Shown one piece after another: positions 35,419-48,646 of a DNA stretch of 64,000 nt. This DNA comes from Lutraria lutraria. Taxonomy: Eukaryota > Mollusca > Bivalvia > Venerida > Mactridae. Where the stretch lies: positions 7,574,001 through 7,638,000 of the forward strand of contig OZ026845.1 in the NCBI GenBank assembly GCA_964023205.1, read 5' to 3'. Under the pieces are notes generated by a model that was not told where the DNA came from, made no database searches, and was given only the letters and a program-made list of their open reading frames with translations. The position numbers were made by a program, and so were the translations under genes. Numbering within the stretch: the stretch's first letter is position 1; every line of letters starts with the position of its first letter.

Positions 35419-36228
35419 CTTACATTGCATAGATACTTGAAACAGCCTAAACCAAACTACATGTAACAATATATTTAAAAAAACACTTTTTTTGCACCTT
35501 TTTTCAAACGATTTGACATGTAATACATAAATGTCTAGTTCATACAAAATATCAGATATTTCATGGTAATGTCGATCATGTAATATTATACATCATACAA
35601 GTTAACTATAGTTGGATCAAAGTACATTTGAAATATCCTTTTTTTCAACAAGGGCAACAACTCTTACAATATTTAAAAACAATTGTTGTCAAATAAACTT
35701 TAGTATCCATGGTAACTATCTAAGAAATAATGACAATTCTATTTTTATAATATTAACATTTTTCTGTGGCATTAAGCAAATACATCAGAAAATTGAAAGT
35801 TAGGATCCTAATACCTTAACAAATATGTAAAAATCTGGTTTTACAATCATATGCTTCAGATAACTTGAGTGTATTGCGATTCATGCGTTTCAGACACAAG
35901 CAACCATGTGACTACTTTTCATAATTCCAAATAAATATGAAAAAATGTGTATTCCAAATAGTCATACTACAATCTTAAATCAATAACAAAAATTTTTTTA
36001 TTGCACATGGATTAACTTGTCAAGAAAAGGCATAATTTTAATGTCACTTGAATTTATATACTACATACTTTAATACAAGAAATATAAAAAATGAATAGGG
36101 CTCCATTTCTAATAAAAAAATCTGAACTAAAATCAGTTTTACATAATTTTTTAAAACTATGTGTAAGAATCTGAACTAAAAATATGATACTCAAATTATT
36201 ATTTGTAAAAAAGGACCAAGTACTTGAC
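35419..36228. other. Non-coding stretch
   Basis: AT-rich, nothing recognised. Confidence 0.35.
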
Positions 36229-36688
36229 TAGGGCTGTGGATCGTAGGGTACGTAAGTGGCGATCCGATCCAATTCACGATTCAACACTTACGATTCACAA
36301 ATCAAATCACGAATCTTTTGTTATCAAGAAAACCATCTAATTCTAAAACGTAAACATTGCAGTCTTGAAGACAGCTGATTTTTTTAGGAATAATGAAATA
36401 AATCATTATAAGTTGGTCTTATGTAACCCTTCCAAATAATGGGTTAACCAACATCATTTTCTGGTTTAAGCCTAGGACCCGTTATTTAAAGATCCGGTTA
36501 GACCTCTTGGCAAACCATGATGAGACAATATATATTCAGAGAAAAGAGATTTTCAAGAACAAAGAATAAGTTAATGTTAACAAACAAGATCGCTAACCAC
36601 GAATCTCAGTAATGACGATTATTCGTACTCGATTTTTCAATTTGATTCATGATTACCCGAGTACTCGGATTATCTCGCCACAGCCCTA
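36229..36688. mobile_element. hAT-type MITE, 460 bp
   Basis: Ends TAGGGCTGTGG and CCACAGCCCTA (11-bp perfect inverted repeat), with CGATT/ACGATTC subterminal repeats. The flanks TACTTGAC and TTCATGAC match at six of eight bases, an aged 8-bp target duplication. Confidence 0.75.
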
Positions 36689-36829
36689 TTCATGACATTG
36701 GTAAATATGTAACCATGGTAAACAGCTAAGCAAACAACTAAAAGAACATGAGGTACACTTGATTTATACAGAAATCTGATATAATATACTTGCTGCCTAT
36801 ACAAAATTCATTTAAATACCAGTGCTCTA

Positions 36830-37340
36830 ATTCATGATAATTAATATACCAGTATCTGATTCATGATAAAATATCAGTATTTAATTCATGATAAAATACT
36901 GGTATCTAATTCATGATAAAATACTGGTATCTTATTTATGACAAAAATATCAGTATCTTCTTCATGATAAAATACCAGTATCTACATTTGGAATTCATGA
37001 TAAAATACCAGTATTTAATTCATGATAAAATACCAGTATCTAATTCATGATAAAATGCTGGTATATAATTCATGATAAAATATCAGTATCTCATTCATGA
37101 TAAAATACCAGTATCTAATTCATGATAAAATACCAGTATCTAACTCATGATAAAATACAAGCATTTTATTCATGGTAAAATACCAGTGTTTTAATTCATA
37201 ATAAGATATTAATGTTTTAATTTATAATAAAATAACTGTTTTAAGCCATAATAAAATAACAGTGTCCTAAATCATAATATTAAATTAACAGTGTCTAAAT
37301 TCACAATAAAATTGTGTTTTCGACTGTTTTAGTTCATAAT
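36830..37340. repeat. Minisatellite, 25-bp unit
   Basis: About 20 units of TTCATGATAAAATACCAGTA plus TCTAA. Central units are well conserved; the right-hand units (37150-37340) are progressively diverged. Confidence 0.85.
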
Positions 37341-38339
37341 AAAATACAACGAAGGCCTAGCGAACAAAAGAATAACATCACCAATTCTTCACTATATCTG
37401 ATTTCACTATAAGTATGTTCTACTATAAAGCTAGTCATATCATGAAATAATGCAGACTTTTCTAAGCCATGAATTGGATATTGTCTAATTTTAATAAAGC
37501 TGTATACATGGTATTTGTTCAACCATTTGTTCATGATATTTGTTCTGGTACAAAAAAAGATTTTTTTTAGGATTAACTGAGCAACACCTCTTACAGATGA
37601 AACCATTTTTCATTTAACAAAACTCAAAAATATACTTTGGCAAGTACCAGCAGTAACATAATGACTAATGCGTAGTGTTCCACTAATGCCACAAAAGTTA
37701 GGTTAAAACTTGAATGCAAGTTGAAAATAAAATGTAAAACATAGGCACAGTGTTGGAGAAATAAAAAGAAATCAGTCCAGTCCGGACCTGCGAAGAAATA
37801 ACAGAAACTCCATCACTTAGATGTACAAACAGAATTCCAACCAATAAAAAAGTACCTGGATTCCCAAAAATTATAAATAATACAAGAGAATAAATCTAGC
37901 ACCATTTTATAATCACAGACTTGTTCATAAAAATATAGATAAAGTCTGACAGTATCCAGAATCTAACTACAAATGTAGCACTAATTAATATTCACATAAT
38001 TCAGGAAGTAATCATTTAGTAAAACAAATATAGCAAACGTTAGTTTCACAAACAACACACAAAATGTGATTAGACCCAAAAAATACATTGATTATTTTTG
38101 TGAGTGAAATATTGTCATATCTGTTCTGTCTGTTACTTACACTGCATGTCTAGTGTATGGGACAAGTACAAAGCCGCCTATGAAATATCAGATTTTATAA
38201 AATTGGTGAATCTGTCTCGAAAGATTAATTCTATTTGGCAAACAGAATAGTATCAAGAATACTCATCAATAAATGATTTACAAAATTAAACCATAGGGGT
38301 TTGTCACATTATTTAAACTTAAAATATCATTAAATTTTA
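37341..38339. other. Non-coding stretch
   Basis: No supported gene. Confidence 0.35.
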
Positions 38340-38585
38340 TTTATTTGGGTTCAACAAATTTTAGTTATATACTGCATCCATAACCAATATACATTTGTAC
38401 ATAACCAATTTTCCTGGCCAATATTCTTACTATTCTAACCAGTACTAACTTACCCTTCAACTAGAAACTGGCAACATCTCCACATATGGAGGAAAACTGA
38501 CATAATGGTCAAATTTTCATGGAACCGGGAATTGAACCAAGATAATCTGGTTACAAATCCATCACCCTAACCACAGGACCATGAC
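38340..38585 (-). mobile_element. SINE family S4 (copy 4)
   Basis: Plus-strand TTTTAGTTATATACTGCATC, TTTTCCTGGCC, TTCTAACCAGTACTAACTTA; tRNA-like head near 38530-38580 on the minus strand. Confidence 0.65.
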
Positions 38586-40128
38586 CTCCCAAAGTATCGA
38601 TGTCTGGATTATTTATCAAAATATTGACATGGGTTATTATTTTAATTATTGACAAACCCCTTTGAATTTTACAGCTTATCATAGACAAATCAGTCCATTA
38701 TGAGTACATGTACTTTTAATTATGGTAGCTTTTATGTAAATATCTGAACAGTTCTAACAAGATAACATAATAATCATCTTCATTCTTTTCGTATAATGTT
38801 GGTGTACAATCTCACTTAAATATGAAAGTATAGTTTTGGTGACTTGATATTCAAAATTTGTACAAAGTCAAACTTGACTATTCATGTAGATAGATTTCAT
38901 AGTCAATTATTCTGAAGGTTTGTTGAATTCATAACATTAAATTTATCAGGAAAATGCAGTTTATGTAAGTCAACGTGATACATAAAAGTACAGTCAGGGT
39001 CTTAATCTGTGTATATTAGACAATGTGTAACATAAGCTGCTTGCAAGTTGTCAGGAACAAGTAACACCTTCCTTGGACAAGCACTAAATTTTCACATTGA
39101 GTGTATATGTATATAGTAAACAGGTTTTACATTATTTTGGACAATATCAAAAGCTTCCGTCCCACACTGACCTAGGATATCAGTAAATAAATGAGTATAA
39201 TAATCAGAGGGACTAGAACAATAGCAGCACCAAATCTGATAAACATATAAAAAATTCAACCAATGGATTAATTTTGAGGTTAACATTTGGGTTAAAGTTT
39301 GGTAAAGTGACAAAAAGTTACCAACAATTAATTTCAGCTAGACTAAACCGAAGTTTCTTATATTGGCAAGAAGAAATCAAGATCCTCAGTTTGACTCTTT
39401 ACTGGCCTGATTGTTGAGGTCATCCAGTGTACAAATGAGGTAGCCATCTTGTTTCTGGTAGTTAAAAGCTTAACCAAACCTCAAATTTTATCCAGATGTT
39501 AAATTCATCTAACGTTTATTCAAATGGATGCAGATGGTTAACAATTATCACAGAAGTTCAAGGTATACTGTAGTATACTGTAGTTATCTCATTAACCCTG
39601 AAAATAAAATAAAAAGACGAAATAGCAATAAGTCACATGAAATATTCACCACTATGTTCAAAGCCCAGAGACTGAACTTTAATGTAAATATATAATCAGA
39701 CCTCTGGCGCCATGGTTACAAAACTTGAGAACAGTTCAAAACACAATCTCATTCACTAAATATTATGGTTGAAAAATTAGAGCTGATTAATGTTTAGATA
39801 AATATTCAAATCAATAATGCTGTCAGACTGAGGTAACAACTAACAACAATGGTCATTATTGCCTGATCATAATTAATTTAGAAACATTAAAAGACAATAC
39901 AATGTACATGTATATGAAATATGAGCTCTTAGATAATCTCAAGTTGTATAACCTCGGAGTCTGTACTTAAATTAATTATACTATTCAAAATCTAGTCTAA
40001 TGGATCTGAGTTTGGAACAATTGTTATCAGAAAGTGGATAATAAAACTGATAAGAGACTAAATATTCAAAATGAAAGTCACTTTATTTAAGTTTGAGTGT
40101 ATTATTAAGATTTAAGAGCCACTAAAGG
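38586..40128. other. Non-coding stretch
   Basis: AT-rich; no exon or recognised repeat. Confidence 0.35.
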
Positions 40129-40345
40129 AATAGGGCCTAAAAATTGTCTGTTTCTGGTTACATTCATGCTCATTAAAAATAGGACAGGAAGGTTGGAGTT
40201 TTTCGTCTGGAAAGGGTATGGAAAGGTAAAATAAGTTACAAAGTATAACATACCATTCCTTGGGCTCAATAAAAAGGCTAGACTCACTGGGAAAAAATAG
40301 GGTGGGTTTAGTAGCCAGAAACAAACATTTTTTACGCCTTAGAGC
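40129..40345. mobile_element. MITE family M3, full copy
   Basis: Left GGGCCTAAAAATTGTCTGTT then CTGGTTACATTC; right AGTAGCCAGAAACAAAC then TTTTTTACGCCTTA. Source of two spurious minus ORFs. Confidence 0.7.
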
Positions 40346-40484
40346 TTTAAATTGGGCAACACAGAAAATGAAGCATTTATACCCACAACTTAAAGAATAC
40401 ATTCAGACTCAAAATATTGAATTTGAGATCTGAGCTTTGTATTGGTCATAATTACTAATACATGATCCTGATTTGAATCCCGGT

Positions 40485-40680
40485 TGCCATAGGTCATAAA
40501 CTGTTAAGAAAATTGGACAACAAAGTCTATTTCCTCCATATATTATATGGAGAAAATGCCAGCACCATTTGGAAGGGTAAGCAAGTACTGGTTAGAATAC
40601 AATCCAGGATAACTGGTTAAGTGTACTAGCTGCCATATCAAGAATACCTTATTAGGTGAACCGGCCACCATATACAACAG
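40485..40680 (+). mobile_element. SINE family S4 (copy 5)
   Basis: Plus-strand TTTCCTCCATATATTATATG, GTAAGCAAGTACTGGTTAG and ATACAATCCAGGATAACTGG, the S4 core in forward orientation. Confidence 0.65.
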
Positions 40681-40745
40681 AAATATCATTGAAAATTAAC
40701 AGGCCTATTGCACTTAAAGCCAACACTTCTCTCCCTTTGTGGGTC

Positions 40746-40751
40746 TTTATT
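40746..40751 (-). terminator. Poly(A) signal of the SNX gene
   Basis: AATAAA on the minus strand, 16 nt beyond the read-through TAA of the SNX22/24-like gene. Confidence 0.55.
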
Positions 40752-40766
40752 TACATATTTTATAAA

Positions 40767-43700
40767 TTAACTGTATTCAACTTTGAAGCAATCTAAACGG
40801 CAATGAGATGCAAAATGACTCAGTGTAGTCTTACCAATATAGCTATCTTGGTTTAATGAGTAAAGGCCATCTCTAACACCATCTGAGACAATATCTGGTA
40901 GGGTACCTGCAATCAATTAATCCTTTCAATGAATAATAATGATGATGATGATGGAACCAAAGAGTCAAATAATCTGAATAGCTATGAATCACAATATTAA
41001 TAAAAGACATTGATGCTGTAAAAAAGCAAATGCACCCGGTGGCATCATCAGCTTGATGAAACGGTAAAATCTACTTCAACTTCATACTAACGGTTGAACA
41101 AGGCAATCACTATATGCCCCTGCATCATTAAGTAATGGGTGTATAAAAATAAAGACTTACAGTGTTACTTTGAATTTTAGTATGTACTAAAGATTCATGA
41201 CATTGTGTCTTAGTGTGAAAGTGAGACGGAATTAGCAAAGGGAAGATTTGAAATGAATTGTTTCATGCATTTACAGTGAATTTATACTTACTTCTATAAT
41301 TTTCATGTAGAAATGATTCTTTGGTAAATCCAACCATTGGTTGATGTGTCACACTAGGTTCGGGCATTCCTACATCTAATGAACTGAAACAAATTAAAAC
41401 ATTCTTTCTTTTACTGTGATACTTTAACAACAAGTAGGAAAACATGGTACTCATCAGCATGAAAATATCACTGTATTACAAATGTAGGTGTAAATTAACA
41501 TCATGTGAGATAACACTATTTAACTGTATAGATTAATTAAACCTTACTAAGCATGAACTTTATATACGATTATAACACATGCAGCTATTATTCGACAGCA
41601 ACCTTGAAACAAACATTGTTGACTTTCATTAAGAGGTTAATTTGGTGTATTATTTCAAAACAGGCGTGCTCAAGAAGGACATGTGTACACACTGTCACAG
41701 GAGTGGGACCAAATTTTTGTCTCCACAACTATAACTTGTATACTAGTATGCATGGTAGGGACACTAGTCCTGCTAGTGGCTATTAACTCAAGTTTGAGAC
41801 TGTATTGAGAACAAGATCTGTAGCATCAAGCATTTACCATAAGAATTTCTTCAGGAACAATAAAAATACAAATTTAGGAATTGCTGCAACTAGTAAAAAC
41901 ATTGTCAAAGTTGACATAGTAGCTTAACACATCATAAAGGTAAATTTGGTCTTCATAAGAATTGTGAAGTTAAAACTATGATAAAAAGACTTACTCAAAA
42001 CTAGCTGATCTCTGGACATGGACTTCTAAAAACTTCAAAAATATTCTTGGAATTTCTTCGCTATATAATATGCCCTGAATAACATTAAACACCTAATTAT
42101 GTTCTGATCTTTCTGGTAAAAAAACATTAATAGCATCTACAGTCACACCTACCTCCATTAAACTACATTTAAGATAGTTTTAAATATACACATATCTTAT
42201 TACACTGTCATTGAATAACTTGGGCTCATGTAAAACAAATAATAACAGTACAAAACTTTAAAATGTTCTCAATAATCCTAAAATCAGTGAAATGGTCTAG
42301 ACAAGGGATGCATGTATGTCTAAGGAATTGGTACAACACTGGAATTAGTTGTTTCCAAATATTTTTAGAACACAAAACTAAATTTGTCAGTATTGGGGTA
42401 TGATTATCATGACTGTATTTTTCAATTGATATGCAATCTTATTTTTGTTTGTTTGAGGGGGGGGGGATGCAAGCATTGCAATTTCTAAATCTATCAGGGC
42501 ACTGGCAAAAGGGGGAAGCATTACACAGAAGAGACAAATTTGCTGAATAGTCACAGACTCACAATACAATTAAACAAATATATTGGGGGGTGGGGGGGGA
42601 GAGGGATATCACTTATTTTCCAAGGGGAAGATGTTGGCTGTAAGTGCCACTTCCTTAGTGAAGAAACCCTGTCTAAATAGAAGCAAAGTAATACAAGCAG
42701 TCAGTTACATTGATCCTTACCTGAAGATAAACCTCCAACAACACTCTCCTCTGTTCAACTATTTTCTGGCTGAATTTTAATACTTTCTTTGGTGGAAATT
42801 CTGGGGTAATAATCTGTTTCTTCAACTGTTTATGAAGGTCTTCAAACTCAGAGTACCTCTTATAAAGACAATGACTGCTACCACTTTGGAAGATGTCCAC
42901 TCTGTAAGCCTGATAGGACAATACAAATGTATATATTAATTTATGTTAATCAATGAATTTCAAGTTTCCCTGTCCTGGCGACAAGTAAAAAATATGATAC
43001 TTCCTCATCCCTGGTCTGTTTAATATCTAAATTTCCACATGTTTACATTTGTTAAACTTGAAAAGGTTATAAAATGTATCATGTCAAATGTATAGTTGGT
43101 GATATTTTTGCCCCAATGACATGCTTTTTCCGGAGGACACGATTGCCCCTCTGAACACTAAGTCAAAAAGGGGCCATACGTCCTGTGAGAATGTTTGGAT
43201 TTTAATGAATAAATTGAACTTGACCAGTGTTTTTTTATCATACACCTTCGGAAAACAAAATCTGAATAGATGGATGGAGGGATCGATGGGGTTACACTTT
43301 ATGCCTTTCTGCTATTTCCAATTGTTTTTCGCAGTTGCAGTTTTTGCACACATAATAAAGAAAAAGGATAGCTGTTGGGTCACTAGTACAACTGCAGTCA
43401 GTAGTATTTAGGTCTAAGTATTGTCTTTTAAGAATTCTTTCAATATACTGAAACATGGGGAGATTAATCCTAAAAAATAAAATATTTAAGTACTGTAGTA
43501 TGAATCATAATACATGTATTGTACCCCCTTTTATGTTTTGGGCCATTTTTGAGGCAGGACGTGGCGAAACGGCAACTCAAATTTGTTCTTAAATGGGATG
43601 TGGGACTTACAATATGGAGGGACGCGGGACTCATTGAGAGGGCTATTACAGCCCCATAAAGCCCTTTTTTTGTTGCCAAACAAAAGTAGCTTCACATCGT

Positions 43701-44630
43701 ACCTATCAGGAACCAGGGCCCTAGCTTTACTTTAGGGGAAGGGGCCCGGGGCCTTATAGGTAGGGGAGTTTCACGTCATATGATATTGAGGAAAAAGGGG
43801 ACAGCTGTATTACAAAGGTTAATAACTAAATACCAACAACCATTAAAGCCCCCAAAAATTTGTTAGAATTTTTTTTCGGGAGTGAATTTTCAACCAAAAT
43901 AGGGAAAAAGTATATAATTTTAGGAGGGGTATGGGGCCCTATTTCGGCCCCCAAAAAGGTCAAATGAGTGCCCTTGGAGCATGTCAACTAAGTAAAAACT
44001 AAAAAGTATGCCTTGATTGTAACTGGCTGTTAGAGGTAATCAGGTATATGGTCAATGGGACAAATCTGTTGACAATTGGTCGAAGGCGGCTAGATTGGTC
44101 AGAAGTAACTAGCAGTGAGAGGTTTATTCATGTTGAAAATGAATCCATGGGTGGCCTTTGTGTGACTATTACATATAACTTATTGCATAAAGAGATTTGA
44201 CATACTGCCTCCTTGTAAGATTCTAATGTTCCTGTTAGGCAAAAGAAATTAAAACACCAGTCCATACAGACATAGATAACATTTGATCTATCATCTATGT
44301 CTTTGCTTACAATACAAGTTATCAGAACCTTGTACAAATGACATTGGTCCAAAAGTCTATAGATATAAAGAAATCAAGAATGCCTGTCATTTTATATATT
44401 TAATGATTATGCAAAACATCGTAATGCCGTGTCACAATCCTCAACTGCATGGGAGATAGTTCAATATTTCTCAATAATTGTGATATTTGACGAGGTATAC
44501 AAAATAATACCTCGCGAAAACTGATGACAAAAACACAAAAACGGACGACATCGAGAAAATTATACTAAACCGTGTAAGTGTCACCATTTCCTTCAACTTT
44601 GTGGTAACTAGGTATAGAAACACGAAGCAT
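40767..44630 (-). CDS. SNX24-like: PX-domain sorting nexin, SNX22/SNX24 type (five exons)
   Basis: A small PX-only sorting nexin expected to bind phosphoinositides on endosomal membranes. Coding exons on the minus strand: 44630-44571, 42909-42721, 42074-41995, 41383-41292, 40906-40767; 561 nt, 186 aa (human SNX24 is 169). All phases agree. Exon 1 gives MLRVSIPSYHKVEGNGDTYT, a classic SNX22/24 start; its donor is the weak ACG|GTTTAG. Exon 2 holds the PX core: KRYSEFEDLHKQL (37-49), the Pro loop TPEFPPKK (55-62), and EQRRVLLEVYLQ (72-83) with the conserved RR. Exon 3 (GILYSEEIPRIFLKFL) and VTHQPMVGF in exon 4 also match the family. The last exon reads LPDIVSDGVRDGLYSLN and then through a possible donor (GGTAAG) to TAA. 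An AATAAA starts 16 nt later, which favours read-through. The orthologue choice between SNX22 and SNX24 is open. Confidence 0.9.
42910..44570 (-). other. First intron of the SNX gene
   Basis: 1.66 kb. G-rich patches near 43550-43780 and 43920-43980, and a GATGGATGGAGGGATCGATGG stretch near 43270, look like decayed repeats. No exon seen inside. Confidence 0.5.
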
Positions 44631-45386
44631 TCTAACAATATACACTTCAGCACTAACTGCTTACGCCCACATTTTATTTTGTAAACAATAAAAGGTAATG
44701 TCTAATTCCTAACAACGAGGATAGTTTATTATTGAACTGTTTTCGTTGACTCCTCCTACTTTACAACGTGTATATATATTTCGTTAAAGTCAAAATCGGG
44801 TCGATCTGTATAAACTTATTTCAAAGACCTATACTAGCTTGTATACATCTGTGTATAGTGCACATAAACACTGTCACATTTAAGAATTTCGAAACTGACT
44901 GAATGTGACTTCCTTGCACGAAACGCTCGTGCCCATTTCAGTTTTCAGCATATGTAATATGATATACTTGGACAAACGTTTTGCATGATAAATTGCAGAT
45001 TTTCTGTCGATGTTATTAAATAATTCTAAACAACATCGGATATCTATAATATTTTAGACTGCTTAAAATAAATTCAGTGTCATATACATATGTACACTAT
45101 TCACGATACTTTCGTTGCTCTTGTTTTTGGCCAGCATCTGGTTAGAAACACATTCGATCTGTTTCATGCAGTTACGTATTTATTAAGATCATTATAGTCT
45201 GTCATAATATAATACTGTAACATCTCCCTTGTTTTGAAAAGAAGTTAAACCCTTTTTAACAATTATGTTATGACTAATTAAGATATAACAAATAATATTA
45301 AAACTTGAAACACAATAAACACAATACGACATAATTTTCTCATATAAAGTCATATAATTGTAATTTACTTCTATTAATTACATAAT
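44631..45386. other. Upstream region of the SNX gene
   Basis: Presumed promoter and 5' UTR side of the SNX22/24-like gene. No TATA box or CpG island that I would insist on. Confidence 0.3.
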
Positions 45387-46300
45387 TCACTTGTTCCATT
45401 CATCACTACTATAGTATTTATTGGCTTGCACTATTCTACCTGGTCGTGTTTGATAACAATTACTAGCTACATGTAGCAGGGGCCTTGGGAGAATTATCAG
45501 GGATAAGGTGTTCCTATGGAGTAATTGACATTTTTGAAGAGTGAGATTCGTCCAATACATTTGGCATGAATTCAACAATATCTGAAAACTGTTGTTTTGT
45601 TTATCTACTGACGATTTCGGCGAGTTTTGTGAGATTGCACAACATATAAATGATCGTCATGCAGTGAAATAACCTTGGCTGGTTTCCAGATTTTTCCTAT
45701 TTGTATGCGAACACTTTAATTCAAATTTAATTTAGGGATCGGGTGGTTTGGTTGTTTTATCATAATGTTTCTTTTGTTTCATTTTACATGACTGTATCTG
45801 TGGTCAAACTGAACCATGCAGGATTAACAGCAAGAGGTAATGTTCAGTTGTTTGTTGGTAGTAGGTAGAACTGATCTAGTTCTCCTGCCCATTAGCATTT
45901 GAGCTGGTGACAGTTTACTGTCATTATAAGTGTTGTATTTTTTGTACTCTAATATGGAGAGATAATAATATCATGTCCGCTTTCCTTTGCCTTCTGTAGT
46001 ATGAGTTTGACAGTCTGGACTGTCCGTTCTGCGGGTCCGTTCGAAATGGGGTGTAAGGGGCTAGATGTGACACGAGTAATTTTCCCCTCGTTTGTAAACG
46101 ACTGAAATGTCTGCGAAGAGGACTGTAAATGGTCCGTTGTCAGAGAACACTCTGGCTGGTATGCCATGTACTGAAACCGTGCTTTAAGCTTCCTAACAAC
46201 AGTTACTGTCGACCGAACTAAGTGTGCCAGGTAATTTGTCAATTTCAAAATAGTGGCTATAATAGTCTACAATAAGAAGATAATTATTTCAGTCTAAATG
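45387..46300 (-). pseudogene. Degenerate Ty3/Gypsy LTR-retrotransposon integrase
   Basis: Minus-strand integrase remnant in several frames. In order: YLLIVDYYSHYFE near 46270; the core-domain stretch TSSPLHPISNGPAERTVQTV at about 46060-46000 (the SNG-AER-TV signature of Gypsy integrases); SPAQMLMGRRTRSVLPTT at about 45900-45850; a C-terminal IGKIWKPAKVISLHDD near 45690; and a tail ending RIVQANKYY near 45410. Frame changes and stops break it, and no RT, RNase H, gag or LTR is seen. Its 5' side is replaced by the minisatellite at 46325. A dead fragment. Confidence 0.8.
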
Positions 46301-46324
46301 AAATAAATCAGTGGCAACCCAGCT

Positions 46325-46735
46325 AGCAATCTATATGGGTCCCATATGGTCCTGTGTGGGCACCTATATGGGGCCCATATGGGCTGCCTATATGGGACCC
46401 AGATAGGAAGTGCAACAGGGGCCTTTGTGGGTCCCATCTGGGCTGCCCATATGCATTCAATATGGGACCCATATGGGTCCAACCAGGGCTATCCCGTGTA
46501 CATTTGCCTGGGATGGCTATATGGGACCCACATAGGAAGTGCATCAGGGGCCTATATATGGGTCCCATCTGGGCTACCCGTGTACATTTGCCTGGGCTGC
46601 CTACATGTGACCCACATAGGAAGTGCATCAGGGGTCTATATGGGCTGCCCCATATACACTTGGTTCTATGTGGGCAGCCCATAAACATACAATATGGGAC
46701 CCTTTTGGGTCCCACATAGGCAGCCAGGGGCCTTG
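46325..46735. repeat. Minisatellite rich in CCCATATGGG palindromes
   Basis: Tandem units built from GGGTCCCATATGGG, GGGCTGCC and TATATGGGACC, with a longer block (GGAAGTGCATCAGGGGCC) recurring every 96-111 bp. All frames on both strands are nearly open and give Trp/Pro/Gly-rich fake ORFs. Confidence 0.85.
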
Positions 46736-48640
46736 CACATGGTACTTCATGGTGTGTTGATGGTTCTTTTTGATTGGGGTTTGTTGCAATTCAGCACATA
46801 GTCACTTATCTGTTTTGTCATCACAGGCCAAAACATCACATCTCTTGACGTGTATTTCATATATTTATATTGGTCACAGGTTTTATTCCTAAAAATACAG
46901 TTAAACTTGATGTGTTTCATTTTGAAATATTGAATAGGCGTGGCTTATACCGAAAACGCGTGTAAAATACGCCTTTAGTGGTACTCACCAATAAGTAAGA
47001 AGTACGGTAACACCGGCGGCAATTTTCTCCAGGGGTGACTTTATTTTTTATATAAAATTTACTACTAATGCGAATGTTTTACGAGTCTCATTTGATAAAA
47101 GGAGACATTCTCATAACTATCTCTAATGGTATTTTACTGTTTCAGTTGTAGACCATACTGTTCAGATGAAGATGCCTCATTACAAAAACTGTACATAAAT
47201 TCGGATATGTCCATAATTTGACCTTTTTCACTATTCTGACAAATTTTTCTGGTTTGGATTAAATTATCTGCACAGCTCGGGATATAACTTTGTAATCGCT
47301 TTGATATCTATGTAAATGTTGATTAACTATACCAAATTTATTCATCTAAGAAAAAATCATGTTCACGTCTAATGTGATTAGATAATTATGTCAAAACAGT
47401 CATTATTCTGATTAATGACAGGTTGTTATCAATAAAACTACCTGTTAATAACTAATCTTTATGTTGATTATGTGAACATTACCAGTGATTTTTTTCGTTA
47501 TATTCACTGCCTTTTATGGGCAGTTTCCCCTAGTAAAATTTCTTTCATTTTCCCCCTAAAATGGCCAGAATTTTCAACAAGAAGTGTTTTCCACATGGTC
47601 ATGTAAAAAGGATAAAAATACAATTTTCACACCATTGTCACCAATAACATTGTAGTAAGATTTATATTTATGATTTAAATAACTAAATAATCACTTATTC
47701 CATAGAAATAAATGTTATTATATATTCCCATTTTGAAATTTGTTGCGCCAAATTTTCCCTTTTGATGCAATGATGGGCATGGCTAGTGAGAAAATTTTGG
47801 GAAAAATAACTGATTACTTTCCAGTTCAAGTATACAAGCATTTAGTGGACCTTAAACACCTGAGTATGTCCCTTAGTGTTAAACACAAGTCATCGCTTGT
47901 GAAGTTAGGTGTTTTGTATGTTTCATAAATGTGAAAATAGGGTCTTTCTCCTGACTACTTGGGGTTAATTTGACAGTTTGAAATAGGTTTTATATTCAAC
48001 CTGCCTATCAAAATTTTGTGTGAATTAAAATTCAAACATTTTAGTACTCAGTTAACATACTAAATGTTTTTCTAAATGCATGTTTTAAATTTTTTCCCAG
48101 GGAAATTTCTGTCTGTTTTCTTATTTCTTCTCCAAGATTGTGACTCAAACACCGGAAAAAATAATGTCTTTTAAAAAATAAGACATGTCATTTGAGTAGG
48201 CGAATATTACTAAATTAATTAAAGGCCCATTAGCTTTTCGAATTTAGTAATAGTGATCAATGGAAAAATGATGGTACAAAATAAGAAATATATATATCAT
48301 TTGCTCTAAAACAATACAAGTTTACAAGATGCCTTTCTTTAGCCATATCTTGTAAAAATGTTGTTCGATGCTTTTTCTTATTTTTTGCAATATCATTAAA
48401 AAAAATACTGTACAACATTTCTATTTGTACTTCGTGATTAAAAATGAAACTTTTGGAATGTTTTCATTGCAAATAAAAGTCAGTTTCATTGATAAGACAT
48501 TTTTCTAGGCAAAATGAGACCTACTTTAATTTTAACATCCAAAAAGCTAATGGGGCTTAAGTCATTAATGACTTCTTAATGATTAATATATTTGTGTTGA
48601 TTAAGTGAATATTACTTTCCAGTTCAAGTATAATAAGAAT
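46736..48640. other. Non-coding stretch upstream of MRPS11
   Basis: ATTACTTTCCAGTTCAAGTA occurs at 47817 and again at 48611, just before the first coding exon, a short direct repeat. The second may be a 5' UTR acceptor. No other feature. Confidence 0.4.
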
Positions 48641-48646
48641 GATAGA

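Noticed and set aside
44480..44540. MSSVFVFLSSVFAR as the first exon of the SNX gene
   Set aside because: Wrong phase for exon 2; 44630-44571 (MLRVSIPSYHKV...) fits both phase and family.
46294..46719. Overlapping Gly/Pro/Trp-rich ORFs on both strands
   Set aside because: Products of the CCCATATGGG minisatellite.
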